NCBI GenBank assembly: GCA_013396635.1
Contig: WBMW01001704.1
Coordinates: 113,132 to 177,131 of the forward strand
Direction of reading: 5' to 3'
Length of the DNA: 64,000 bases
DNA from: Penelope pileata
Taxonomy: Eukaryota > Chordata > Aves > Galliformes > Cracidae
Shown here piece after piece: positions 10,701 through 19,389 of this stretch; position 1 is the first letter of the stretch, and every line of letters begins with the position of its first letter. The notes beneath the pieces were generated by a model. It worked only from the letters and a program-made list of their open reading frames with translations. It was not told where the DNA came from and searched no databases. A program made the position numbers and the translations under genes.

Positions 10701-13208
10701 TGCACTCTGCCCAGGGTGAGTGGGATCCCACTGTGCACAAAGAAAATCCCAAAGGGTCCTCGTCCCGCGAGGGGGCCACAGCCACCCATGGCCACTCCGT
10801 GCACCCGTCCTGCAGCCACCGGCCCCGCGGTTCCGCTTTCACCCGGTGCTCCCTGCGCCGATTTCACTTCTCCTCCATCACCCCCGGCCTCTTACTCTTT
10901 CCATTTCCCTTTTCTTCTCTTCCCCTTTTGCTTCATTTTCCTGCCGGTTCTCAAGCTCCCAGGGCTCAGGACCCCGCTGCCTTCACACCCTCGCAGGCTG
11001 CCCACGTCCTCGGATGCTCGGCACACCCCGGTGGCACGGGGCAGCGGGCACGGAGGGACGGCCATGGGGCTCGTTGACATCAGGCTGCTGCCCTGACCTC
11101 CATCCTCGGGCTCTGCAGCCCCCAGCACGATGCTCCCTCTCCGTGCAGAATCCCCACATCCAGGTGCAGCCCAAGGCCCTGTGAGCAGCTGGGGGGCTTT
11201 TGGCATCCTCACCCCGCTGCCTCCGTTTGGAGCTGGGTGGGATCGAGGCTGCTCATGCAGCATCTCCTCCTCCTCCAATTCATTGCTTGCAGGCTTTTTT
11301 TGCCTTTCCCTCCTGTTCTTCCCCTCCATCCTAACAAAACCCATGGAAAGACACTGGCACTGCCGGTGACCCCAGGGCTGTCACCCTGACCTGAGCCCAT
11401 GGGGACACTGACACCTCAGCATCCCCACTTGCAGCTCCCAGCACCCCAAGAGCCCCACTGCAGCACCCTGCACTTGTGCCACAGCTTCTGGCACAGAATT
11501 AAGGCAAACGCGGTGCTGTGAGCTCAGTGCTGACACCCGCAGTTCCTCCTCCCCCAAATGGTGCCTTCGAGCCACCTCCTCTTCCCCAGGCACAGGTCAG
11601 GGGCTTTCCTGGCTCAGTGGCACCTGGTGCCACGCAGCTGCGGGGAAAGCACGGCCTTGCTGTGAGTGCTTCGTCCCAGACAGCAGCGGGGCCATGGGTG
11701 TTCCCACCCCATTTCTGGCCTTCCTGGGTGCATCCCATGGGGTGAAGATGTTTCACCTCCTTGAGATACTTCATCCTCCTGCCATGTCGGAAGCGGCCGT
11801 GGCAGCCCCTGGAGCAGCACCCGGGTGCAGTTTGCAGCTGCTCTGTGCAAGGGGTGTGCCCTGCTGACAGCCCCGTGTGTGATGGTGCATGGGGGCAAAG
11901 AGGCCACCAAGACCCCCCCAGCATCACGGGGACCGTCACCGTACGGCTGTGGGTGCGCCCTGGGAGCACGATGCCATCGCTGAGCGCAGGCAGGGAGTGG
12001 CCCCGCCACGAAGTGTTGCCTGTTTTTCTTCAAAGCTCAGGCACGAGCCACCAGAAATAACCCCTGAGAGCACCGGATGCAGAGCAGCCCGAGGTGGCAC
12101 CTTGAGATAGGGCATGGGCAGATACAGCCAACACCTCGAAACCACAGGAAGCCCCGAGAGGAGCAGCATGAGGTGCTGCACCACGGCCAGCAGCCGCTCC
12201 CAGACACAAACATCTGGGGACAGGGCGTTGTCCCCAGCGTTCTGGGGAAGGGGCCAACCCTGGAGGTGGGCAGGAAGCGGGGATGCATCCCCGAAGCCCT
12301 ACAGCCCCTCCTGAGGCCACAAATTGTCACCAGGTCTCAGCTGGTGGTGCAGTGCATCTCATGGGGACGGCGTCGGAGCAGCCTCTCGGAGGTGACAGCC
12401 ACAACAGTGGTTGCTGTGGGCAAAGCGCTCTGCTGTCCCCCAGCCGCTGTCCCTGCTCGGGGCTGTGGGGAGCGATGCTTGGGGACAGCATCACTCAGAG
12501 ACGTGCACGGAGCAGTGATGCGCATTGGAGGATGTGGCTGCACCGTGCAGCCTGAGCATCACCTCCGTTCTGAGAGCCTTCATCTTCCTCTCCTTCCTCC
12601 AGATCGGCTCCCAGCTCTGTCCCTGCAGCAGCCCCGTGCCAGGCTGCGAGGTCCGGCCCTGGGCACCTGGAGCAGTCCCCCAAAGCAGTGGGAGCACAGG
12701 GACCCCAGCAGCCCCCACCCCTCCTGCCCACACCCTGCCCATGCCCTGAGCCCTGAAACCAGAGGCGCTGTGGGAAGCTGCACCAGGAGGAACCCAGGGG
12801 TTCCCCACAGGCACTTTGTGCTGAGCCGAGCTCACCCGCGTGGGTCAGTGCTCCCAGCATCAGCCCTGCACCCCTCCTGCACCCCTCCTGCACCCACCCT
12901 GCACCCACCCTGCACCCCTCCTGCACCTCTCCTGTACCCAGCACCCATTGCCAGCTGCTCCCCAGCACCGTGTCCTGCGCTCACCCCCAGCCCTGCTCCT
13001 TCCTCCCAGCCCTGGGTGGCTCTGTCCCCTCTCCCCCAGGGACATCGCGGGGGCTCCAGGCACCCCCAGACAGCAGCAGGGGCCCAGGTGGGTGCAGGAG
13101 AGGATGGGGCTGTGACAGCCCTGTGGTGGCAGGAAGAGTGACATCCCCATGGCCCCTGGGGGAACAGGGCGGGGGGAGCCCAGCGAGGACCCCGCTGCCA
13201 CTCACCAT
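634..13208 (-). CDS. MYO1F: MYO1F, unconventional myosin-If, complete 28-exon coding region
   Basis: Long-tailed class I myosin: an actin-activated ATPase motor that links cortical actin to membranes, known from neutrophils, macrophages and mast cells. Coding exons (minus strand): 13206-13208, 10365-10502, 9044-9133, 8589-8683, 8118-8205, 7868-7957, 7631-7762, 7420-7554, 7213-7345, 6289-6485, 6121-6201, 5882-5968, 5680-5766, 5296-5463, 4726-4811, 4410-4491, 4213-4319, 3898-3996, 3683-3827, 3470-3584, 2851-3020, 2585-2730, 2194-2340, 1965-2113, 1664-1747, 1366-1567, 784-950, 634-710. All junctions are GT-AG and phases match. The total is 3,300 nt, 1,099 residues plus stop, against 1,098 as I recall for human MYO1F. 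Order: motor, one IQ, TH1, proline-rich TH2, SH3. MYO1E is the close paralogue; the tail wording (EFLNVPDQG, QRPPPAGRPKPQP) and the ADAMTS10 neighbour favour MYO1F. Confidence 0.97.
985..1356. repeat. Three-copy minisatellite in MYO1F intron 26
   Basis: About 2.7 copies of a 129-144 bp unit in tandem. The phrase GCATCCCATGGCCC recurs at 995, 1124 and 1268, each followed by a block reading TCCCAGTTTGTCCC and a GGTTGGATGGGGTG run. The array fills nearly all of the 415-bp intron and ends about 10 bp from the exon 26 end. Confidence 0.9.
1965..3020 (-). CDS. MYO1F: MYO1F exons 21-24: TH1 membrane-binding tail domain
   Basis: Exons 2851-3020, 2585-2730, 2194-2340 and 1965-2113 encode about residues 720-923, the basic TH1 domain that binds acidic phospholipid. 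Visible are RRRNSINRNFVGDYLG, RRFKPIKRDFILTPKYFY, GREKVKKGPEKGQ, TRQDDFFILHEKD and LQFRVKKEGWGGGGTRNVTF. The high Lys and Arg content fits membrane association. The intron between 2340 and 2585 contains a tandem repeat lying 9 bp from the exon 22 donor end. Confidence 0.95.
2443..2576. repeat. Short tandem array (about 33 bp) in MYO1F intron 22
   Basis: Four imperfect copies of a 32-33 bp unit built on GGATGGGGA, GTCTGGGTT and GGGGTACCAAA. It ends beside the exon 22 donor (2579-2584). Confidence 0.85.
3110..3357 (+). repeat. CR1 LINE 3' tails, three in tandem, in MYO1F intron 20
   Basis: Three consecutive copies of about 80 bp, each with the CR1 3' phrase GGTTGG, then GATGATCTTAGAGGTC or a variant, then TTTTCCAAC, ending in TTCTATGATTCTATG-like octamers. 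The third copy is the best preserved. CR1 normally leaves only one such tail per insertion. Confidence 0.85.
3470..3584 (-). CDS. MYO1F: MYO1F exon 20: lever arm with single IQ motif
   Basis: Encodes about residues 682-719, ending the motor (KVFVKNPES from exon 19, then LFLLEEMRERKFD) and the one calmodulin-binding IQ motif VIQKAWRRHIAIRKY at about 699-713. The consensus Ile-Gln and the basic residues are present. A single IQ motif is the class feature of MYO1E and MYO1F, which bind one calmodulin light chain. Confidence 0.95.
3683..4811 (-). CDS. MYO1F: MYO1F exons 15-19: lower 50-kDa actin-binding region and converter
   Basis: Exons 4726-4811, 4410-4491, 4213-4319, 3898-3996 and 3683-3827 encode about residues 509-681. 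Landmarks are VSYDVNGFCERNRDVL, the actin-binding loop KGRPTTAGSKIKKQAND, the strut and helix block [20 protein letters not shown], then NIRVRRAGFAYRR and the converter ILTPETWPCWRGDERQG. All phases match across the five short introns. Confidence 0.95.
4850..5290. repeat. Heptamer minisatellite (TGCAYCC)n in MYO1F intron 14
   Basis: Read on the minus strand, the unit is CCTGCAC or CCTGCAT with scattered variants, repeated roughly 60 times. It occupies most of the 484-bp intron and begins next to the exon 14 donor. Because 7 is not a multiple of 3 and the unit lacks stop codons, all three minus frames stay open with LHPAPCILHPAS-like translations; these are not genes. Confidence 0.92.
5296..7957 (-). 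CDS. MYO1F: MYO1F exons 6-14: motor core with switch I and switch II
   Basis: Nine exons (7868-7957 down to 5296-5463) encode about residues 139-508. Switch I is NNNSSRF at about 162-168 and switch II is DIYGFEIF at about 386-393, both intact. The segment LNVEQAAYTRDALAK lies in exon 10; relay-helix sequence FEQFCINFVNEKLQQ is in exon 12. Exon 14 carries GIMSVLDDVCATMHATGEG and the SSGFVIHHYAGK block. No ATPase residue looks lost, so an active motor is expected. The intron after exon 9 holds a CR1 element; the intron after exon 14 is almost wholly a heptamer repeat. Confidence 0.95.
6678..7170 (-). mobile_element. CR1 LINE fragment in MYO1F intron 9
   Basis: Begins with the reverse-complement CR1 3' end (CACAGAATCCCAGAACCGTA, then GGATTGGAAGGGACCTCTGG) and continues through the conserved 3' coding and untranslated part of CR1. 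It is inserted in the same orientation as MYO1F. An unresolved base (N) sits at 7031. The right boundary is approximate. Confidence 0.85.
8118..10502 (-). CDS. MYO1F: MYO1F exons 2-5: N-terminal motor with P-loop
   Basis: Exons 10365-10502, 9044-9133, 8589-8683 and 8118-8205 encode about residues 2-138. Visible landmarks are SGVDDMVLL and RFMDDYIF (exon 2), PFKQMPYF (exon 3), PPHIYALTDNMYR (exon 4) and the ATP-binding P-loop GESGAGKT at about residues 110-117 (exon 5), followed by AAKYIMGYI. The exon 2 donor is GTATCC, weak beyond the GT. The exon 4 acceptor is TAG. Confidence 0.95.
9134..10364. other. MYO1F intron 2
   Basis: A 1.2-kb GC-rich intron. It contains an AP-1 or MAF-type site at 9488-9499 (TGAGTCATGACT). 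A 327-codon open frame crosses the intron into exon 2 but is a read-through artefact. No other gene is seen. Confidence 0.7.
10503..13205. other. MYO1F intron 1
   Basis: The 2.7-kb first intron. It holds a polypyrimidine tract at about 10888-10945 (purine-rich on the gene strand, with GGGGAAGAG ETS-like words) and a 10-bp minisatellite at about 12867-12940. A 354-codon plus-strand open frame (12077-13141) is antisense to the intron and shows no family resemblance. Confidence 0.75.
12867..12940. repeat. 10-bp minisatellite (CTGCACCCMY)n
   Basis: About seven copies of CTGCACCCCTC or CTGCACCCACC units in tandem on the plus strand, inside MYO1F intron 1. Confidence 0.85.
13206..13208 (-). CDS. 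MYO1F: MYO1F exon 1, start codon only
   Basis: The first coding exon contributes only the initiator Met: ATG is followed directly by the donor GTGAGT (13200-13205), and exon 2 resumes with GSKERFHW in phase 0. The start context is ACC before ATG and G after it, a strong Kozak match. The rest of this exon, above 13208, is 5'UTR; its upstream end cannot be fixed by eye. I infer the link to exon 2 from phase and from recalled human MYO1F, which begins MGSKERFHW. Confidence 0.88.
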
Positions 13209-14449
13209 GGTGTCCCCGTGTCCTGCCCTGGGAATGGGCTGCACGCAGCTGCTGTCACCGAGGGCCCAGGTCCATCCCGATGGGCTTTGCTTTCACCTTT
13301 CAGCTGCAACTACAAATGACAACTACTTTTTTTCCTCCTACCACTTCCTCATTTAGGACCGTTTTGCTGGGGGTGGGGAGGATGAGGGCGTCTCCCTGCT
13401 GCTGGGGGGGCCCTCCCCAGGGTGCCCTCGGTGCCACTGCTGCTGGGTGCTGAGGTCTCTGCAGGGATGCAGCGGTGCTGATGGATGCAGGCTGGAGCCA
13501 GGATGCTCTGCAGCAGCTTTTCCTCCACCTAGGGGGGGGGACAGCTCGATGGGCCCCTGCTGGGGGATGCACTGCTCCGAGGTGGTTTGAGGACGGAGAT
13601 GCTTTGGCTGCCGCTGGTTATTTTAACTCTTTTGGCTCAAACGGAGCACACTTGAGGAAGTGTTTTGCTTGGAGCTGTCTCAGAGCCCTCCCTGGCTGTG
13701 GGTGGCACAGGGGGACAGGAACGGGGCTCCCCCCATCCCAGAGCTGCATCTCACATACACGAGGTAACGTTGGCTCAACGAGCAGTAAGGGAAAGGGGGC
13801 AGAGCCAGCCAGTGCCTTTCCCTCGAAATATTGGCACCAGCAGCAGCAATGTCGGACAGGGGTGGGGGCCCTTGCTGGAGGATGGGGGGTATTGGACCCA
13901 GGGCCCCCCAGCCTTGCAGCACCCCTCCCCGTGGGTGCACCACTGATGCAAACATGGGCATTTCTGCACGGGTGCACATGGAGGGGCACGGGGGTGCCAT
14001 GCAGCACGGGAAGGGTCCGCATGTGGATAGGGATCCACTCCTGCACCGCCCAGCTGAGCGCTTCGCCCCGCATCGCTCCCCTGCATGCCTCAGGAGACAG
14101 GAATGGGAACCAGGAAACACCACGAGGAAAACTGCCCTTGTAGGAGGGGCACCCTGCTGCCCTACACACCTGCTGCCCCATGCACCTCCTGCATCACCAG
14201 TTCCTCAAAAAAAGCCCTAAAATCCCAAACCAGCGTTAGCAATATGGGGTCTGCATGCCTTGGGGTCTGCCAAGGGGAAGTGCTTCCCTCGTGCCACGCA
14301 CCAGCTCTGGGCAAAACCCCCAATCCCATGGGATGCAGGGAACCCCCCCTCACTGCACAAAGCCCTCTTCCAGCGTCAGCACGGCAGCATCACGGCGTGG
14401 GGCTGCCCAGGGCTGAGCTGAGAAATAACACTGGGAGCAGGAGCTGCAC
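13209..14449. promoter_or_regulatory. MYO1F 5' flank and ADAMTS10-MYO1F intergenic spacer
   Basis: The roughly 1.2 kb between the MYO1F start codon and the inferred ADAMTS10 cleavage site. It must contain the MYO1F 5'UTR and promoter. No TATA box is evident. ETS words are the visible feature, with GAGGAAGTGG on the gene strand at 13341-13350 and GAGGAAGTG on the plus strand at 13654-13662. Confidence 0.6.
13341..13355 (-). promoter_or_regulatory. Candidate PU.1 (SPI1) site upstream of MYO1F
   Basis: Gene-strand sequence TAAATGAGGAAGTGG, close to the PU.1 consensus AAAnnGAGGAAGTG, 133-147 bp upstream of the start codon. PU.1 drives many TATA-less myeloid promoters, and MYO1F is myeloid-biased in mammals. 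This is a motif match only. Confidence 0.5.
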
Positions 14450-14468
14450 CCGGGATCGTAGCTACTCC

Positions 14469-14474
14469 TTTATT
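14469..14474 (-). terminator. ADAMTS10: ADAMTS10 poly(A) signal AATAAA
   Basis: Gene-strand context TGTATAATAAAGGAGTAGC. It is the only canonical hexamer seen on the minus strand between the stop codon and MYO1F. Confidence 0.75.
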
Positions 14475-15039
14475 ATACATCATGCCGTTACGTCGCTCCT
14501 CCTCAGAGTTAGTATTTTAAACATTTTTCATTATATATATCTATATAAAAAGGTGAAAACACCCCCTCCCAAAATGTCAGAACGGAGCATTGCACTGGGA
14601 AGAAAGACAAACCAAGGCTCGCTCGCCAGCCAGAGGGGATTTGCTGAGCACCAGAGAGGCTGCGGTCGGCCGATGGGTGGGTGGAAGGGCAGACGGGAGA
14701 GTAACGCATCGGGGCTGGAGGGGTTTGCTCCAGGGAAAGGGGGCTGCCCCGACCCTGCACCCCGAGGCTGACCCCAAGGGGAACAGAACACAGCCCGGGA
14801 TGAGGTTTCTCCTCTTTGTGATGCAGAACGGCCCAAAGGTAATACTAAGGAACACGAAGCATGTGCTCAGTGCATCGCAGATTCAGGTCTCCTCCCGCAG
14901 GCTGCGTTGGCCCATGGAGAGGTGTTGGGCTGGCCAGGAGGAGATGACCTGGAGGAGTGCTGAGCCTGCTCTCTTCCCATTGCTGGAGGTCTCCCGAGGG
15001 TGGCACCGGGACTGGCATCCCAAGGTCACAGCTGCTGTT

Positions 15040-15122
15040 GGAGGCTGAGCACCTTTGGAGGCTGAGCACCTTTGGAGGCTGAGCACCTTTGTAAGCAAAG
15101 CACCTTAGGAGGCAAAGCACCC
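15040..15122. repeat. 17-bp tandem repeat in the ADAMTS10 3'UTR
   Basis: Three near-identical copies of GGAGGCTGAGCACCTTT followed by two diverged copies (GTAAGCAAAGCACCTTA and a GGAGGCAAAGCACC piece). Confidence 0.85.
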
Positions 15123-16073
15123 ATGGAGGCCGCAGCATTCCCTTGGGAGGACCCAGCCAGGGCTGGGCAGAGTGGTCCCAGTTCACGGCTTGGCCATGAG
15201 GGTGCTGTGGCCATGACCATTCTCCTCCAGCATCCTCCCCAGCACTGCTCCCTGCAGCCTGGGACGTCCCCCACACCCGTGGCCGTGCCTCCCCCAGCAC
15301 ACCTCGGCCCTGCCCTCAGCTCATGCTCTGGGGTGTCTCCAGAATAAAAACAGTCATGATAGTGACAAGGGCTTTCAGGAAAAATAAGGGGACACCCCAA
15401 TCCAAGCAGGCCGTTAAGAGAGTTCGAGCAACTCCCTCTCCCAGTTAATCTGGTGTCACCGCTCCACTCACTGCTCTCCATCACCCGCTGCAGGTCCCAA
15501 GGTGACAGGATACAAATGAAGGAAACAACACCCCCGCTCCCACCCCACTCCCCTCGGCAGCTCGTCCCCATCCGTCACCCAGAAGCACATCGTCCGTGGC
15601 ACCCCAAAACTCTCCCCTGCCTCCCCTGCAGTCCCCGAGAGAAAGGCGGCGGCACCCAGCGATGGCTCATGCTGCCCTGGGGACGTGGGAGCAGAGTGGA
15701 ACCGCCTCGTTACCTGCAGGACCTGGGTCCGCTACTAAATAAATAACAGTCTCAGAATTTCAAGTAATGTCCCTGCTGCCGCGCTCTGCCCTGCTGCTCC
15801 CTCTCCCCCCACGGTGACCGGCTCCGCTCGCTCTTGGCCGTGGTCTCGGCAGTGGCCGGCAGTGGTTTAACTGGGATCCTGCCATGGGGATGCTCAGGGA
15901 CGAGGGGTGCGTGTCTTTGGGGGACAGGTGGGGTGATGCCAGCTCCCTTGGGAAGCATGAGCAGTGTCTGTGTTGGAGCCAGGGAGGGTTCCCGGGGCAC
16001 GAGGAAGAGCCCGGCTCGGTGGCCCTCTGGCGCAGCTCTTGCCTTCCAGTTTTCCCATGGGGTCACCGTGTCC

Positions 16074-19000
16074 CTAGTGCCCCTGGCATGTTTTACAGCA
16101 CATCTGTCGGAAGTAGGTCCGGCTGCAGAACTTGAACTTCAGGACGAGTGGGCAGTAGGCCACCTTGTTCACATCCTTGCATTCTGGATGGGTGACAGAA
16201 GGAAATGGAGTTACAGCTGAGCACAGGGTGAGGAGCTCCGTGGGATGGCTTTCACCAGTCCCCATCAAGATCCCGTTGCACCCTGATGCCCAGCTCCTGG
16301 GGGCTGCTTGCTCTGGAGCAGCAGGATGTGTTGGAGCTCAAGAAGCTACTGCGAGCATCCCTTTGTTACTTAATTTGCCATGGTCACAGTGACCATTTTG
16401 GCCAGGGGCCACAGGGTCAATGTCATGGCCATGTCATGGATGCCATCCCCATGGCCAAACCGCAGGGGACAGCACCCACAGCCTCACACTACAGCACCCA
16501 GACCCTGTGTCCCAGGCTGTGTCCCTGCACCTCGCAGCCTGGAAGCTGGCAGGGCTCAGCACTCCTCCCCCCGTCCCACTGCCTCCCTCACCTTCAGGGT
16601 TGTCCGTGGGTCCCGACTCACACTTGGTCTCGCACTGCTGCATGCCGGGGGGCTGCAGGGTCTCCAGGCAGTCGCTGGAGGGCTGCCCGGTGTGAGCCAC
16701 GCACTGGACGGATCTCCTCTGCTGGCCCAGGCCACACTGTGCAGAGCACTGCCAGGGAACAACACAACACCGAGCTGCACAGCTGCTGTGGTGCACGGGG
16801 AGAGGGTCCCGGAAGGTGCGAAGGGTGCTCGAAGCAATCGTCCCTTCCCTTGGCAGCAGTGGCACAGATCGCACTGACACAGCTGAGAGCTCCCTGCTCC
16901 CCAAAAGAGAGCTCCAGGGCTCTCTGCAAGAGTCCATCTACCCAGCCCCAAACCCCTGGCCCATCCCAGCCCTCCCGTGTCCCCGTGTCACAGGGGATGC
17001 CAGCATGGCCCTGCTGCAGCACCGTGCTGGGGGGACCGATGGTGGCTCTGCTTGCAGCCACCCCAGCCCACTCTCGTGGCTCAGGGACGAGCTGTGTCCC
17101 ATGCAGGGACAGCCAAGCTCGTGGTGGCCACCAGGTGTCCTTGTGGCTGTACGCATGGTGGCTGTACAAGGGAACTCAAAACACAGCTGCTCCCAGCTGC
17201 CTGCTCCGGGGCTGCCATGTCCCCAGCTCAGGCCATGCTGTCCCCAGGTGCCCCCTCACCCTACAGCTTGGCTTTGCAGGGCCTACAGGCTCGGGAGCTG
17301 GCACCTTTGGGGCTCAGTACACACAAAGCAAGGGCTGTCCATGTCCCAGGGTCACTGAGCCCTGCCTGGGCTCTCTCCATCTCTGCAGATGTTGTATGGC
17401 CCCTGGGTTGTGGCTGAGGGTGAGCACCCACCCAGCCCCATTGCCCAGGGAGGACACCCTCCTTGGTGGGTAGTAGAGAGGTTTGAAGCCCTAGATCTGA
17501 GGGACTATGGGGAAACCAGGTGGGTTTTCAGAAATCGTTTACAGAATGCCCTATGTGGGGACAGCATTTGGCCCCTTTACTTTTTTTATTTATTTTACTT
17601 ATTTTTATATCTATATTTGACTTTTGGAGTGCTCATCCTCCACCTGGCTGGAGGAGAGAGGGCACTGCTGACCTGCAGGGTCATTGTCAGGGACCTGACA
17701 TTTATGGCACATTCTGCAGATGCCAGGCTCAGGGCATCCCTCCAGCAGCTGAGAGCCAGCGGGGCTGGGAGCTGTGGGGACAGCCCTGTGCCACACCAAC
17801 ACAGTGACAGCCACACCACCAGGGGCCAGCAGGCTCCGGTGTGATTCGTGGGGATGGGAAGGGGGAGAGTTTCCTCCTGCACTAAGCCCAGGGGAAGGAG
17901 CATCCATACCTCTCCCCACTCGCCGGTCACCCAGCGCGGGGGTGGGCAGCGCCGCAGGTTGCACCTCATGCTGGTGGGGGGCTTGGAGCCCTCGGGGCAC
18001 TGCGAGGTGGGCAGCGTCACGCTGTGGTCGCCGCTCTTGCAGAGCACGATGCGGTGGCGGAAACCTGGCCCGCAGCTCGGGGTGCACTGCAGGGAGGAGA
18101 CATGCAATCAAAACACGCAGCAAGGAGCAGAGACAGCACCCGCACTCCCCATTGATGCTCCCGTCTCAAACTGCAAGAGGACAGCTCCCCACGTTCCCCT
18201 CTCCATGGGCAGCATCACCAGTGCTCTGTCCCAGTGACTTACACCATCCTACAGACCAGCATCCTCGGAGAGATGAGGGCAGCAGATGAGCACCCACCTC
18301 AGACCAGTCCAGGGCGACCCACTCTGGAGGGCACGTCTGGTTGTTGCATGGCTCGAGCATCTTTGGCCGTGGCTGGGTGCAGGAGGCATCATCCAAGGTC
18401 TTCTCCTCAGTGGCGGAGATCTTACGCTTGCAGAAGACGCTGCGTGTGCGGACGCCCTCGTTGCAGCTCCGGCTGCACTCAGACCAGTTCCCAATCATCC
18501 AGCTGGGGACGGGGAGAACAGCAAAGCTTACAGAGGAGACAGCTCCCCAGGCAGTGTCACCCCTAGGGACTGCAGCAGGGGGCTGTGACTTGGGAAGGGG
18601 GGATTCACCCTCTTCCACCCATGCTCCCTCCACCCGTGGTACTCACGCAGGGGGACACGGCTCGGTGTTGCACGGCCTCTGCCGCTCCGGCATTTTGGTT
18701 TCAGGGCTGCAGAAATGGTTGGAGACAGTTGAGCTGTCGGAGAGTTTCTTGCACACAACCGACTGGATCTGGCTGCCTGCCGAGAAGAGGAGGCACGGGG
18801 CTGAGAGCAAGGCTGGGGCTTGCACTGAGCCAGGCTGCGGGCACGTGCCCCATGGCTCTGCTCCCCCACGGGCAGTGTGATGGGGCTGCAAACTTGGCAC
18901 TGCCTGAACACACTTCTCTATGCCTAACCAAGGCCTCCTTTGCCTCTAACATGTCCAAGAGAGCTTGCAGAGGGTAGCTGGGATATTGTCTTCAAAAAAA

Positions 19001-19389
19001 AAAAAACCCTAAACTTTGCCTTTTGATGCTTTTCAGGCAGCACTGAGGGGCACAGTTGGCAGAAGAGGAAACATCAGCCTCATTCAGGGGTTAGCACCCG
19101 AGAGCAGGTCAGAGTCCTTAGCTTTAAGCAGGAAACATGACCGGGCTTTGCTTTTCACAGGCTCTCCTTCCTCAGTCACCCTCAGCCATAGGCATAAAAC
19201 ACAATGCAAACCCTCGAGGGGTCCAGGGAGCATCCCTGCACCGACATCGGCCCCAGGCTCACCTCCTGCACACAGCACTGAGCACTTGGTCCAGGGCGCA
19301 TACTGCCAGGAGTACTGGTGGGACGCGTCCCTGCTGATGGGCGCGTTGAACTTGTACCGGATCCCCTGCAGCTCCGTCCGCACGAGGAC
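16074..19389 (-). CDS. ADAMTS10: ADAMTS10 exons 19-24: TSR2-TSR5 and PLAC domain
   Basis: Exons 19263-19389, 18647-18776, 18298-18502, 17910-18086, 16592-16748 and 16074-16183 encode about residues 809-1109. Repeat starts are YAPWTKCSVLCAGG, IGNWSECSRSCNEG, ALDWSECTPSCGPG and TGEWGECSAQCGLG. The C-terminal six-cysteine PLAC domain runs ECKDVNKVAYCPLVLKF, then FCSRTYFRQMCCKTCQGH, then stop. Residues are very close to the human PLAC region as I recall it. These repeats mediate matrix and fibrillin contact. Confidence 0.96.

Larger units (their letters stand above)
14450..16073 (-). other. ADAMTS10: ADAMTS10 3' untranslated region
   Basis: Runs from the ADAMTS10 stop (TAG, 16074-16076) to the first good gene-strand AATAAA at 14469-14474. 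It includes a 17-bp tandem repeat at 15040-15122 and an AT-rich, then CpG-bearing, tail at 14478-14553. The exact cleavage site, about 15-20 nt past the signal, is inferred. Confidence 0.7.

Noticed and set aside
12077..13141. 354-codon open frame on the plus strand
   Set aside because: Antisense to MYO1F intron 1. It runs through a 10-bp minisatellite, has low-complexity Pro, Ser and Cys content, and resembles no family.
634..13208. MYO1E instead of MYO1F
   Set aside because: Length (1,099), tail wording (EFLNVPDQG, QRPPPAGRPKPQP) and neighbouring ADAMTS10 all point to MYO1F.
16286..17473. 395-codon open frame on the plus strand
   Set aside because: Overlaps ADAMTS10 exon 23 and introns in antisense; its openness is a by-product of GC-rich composition.
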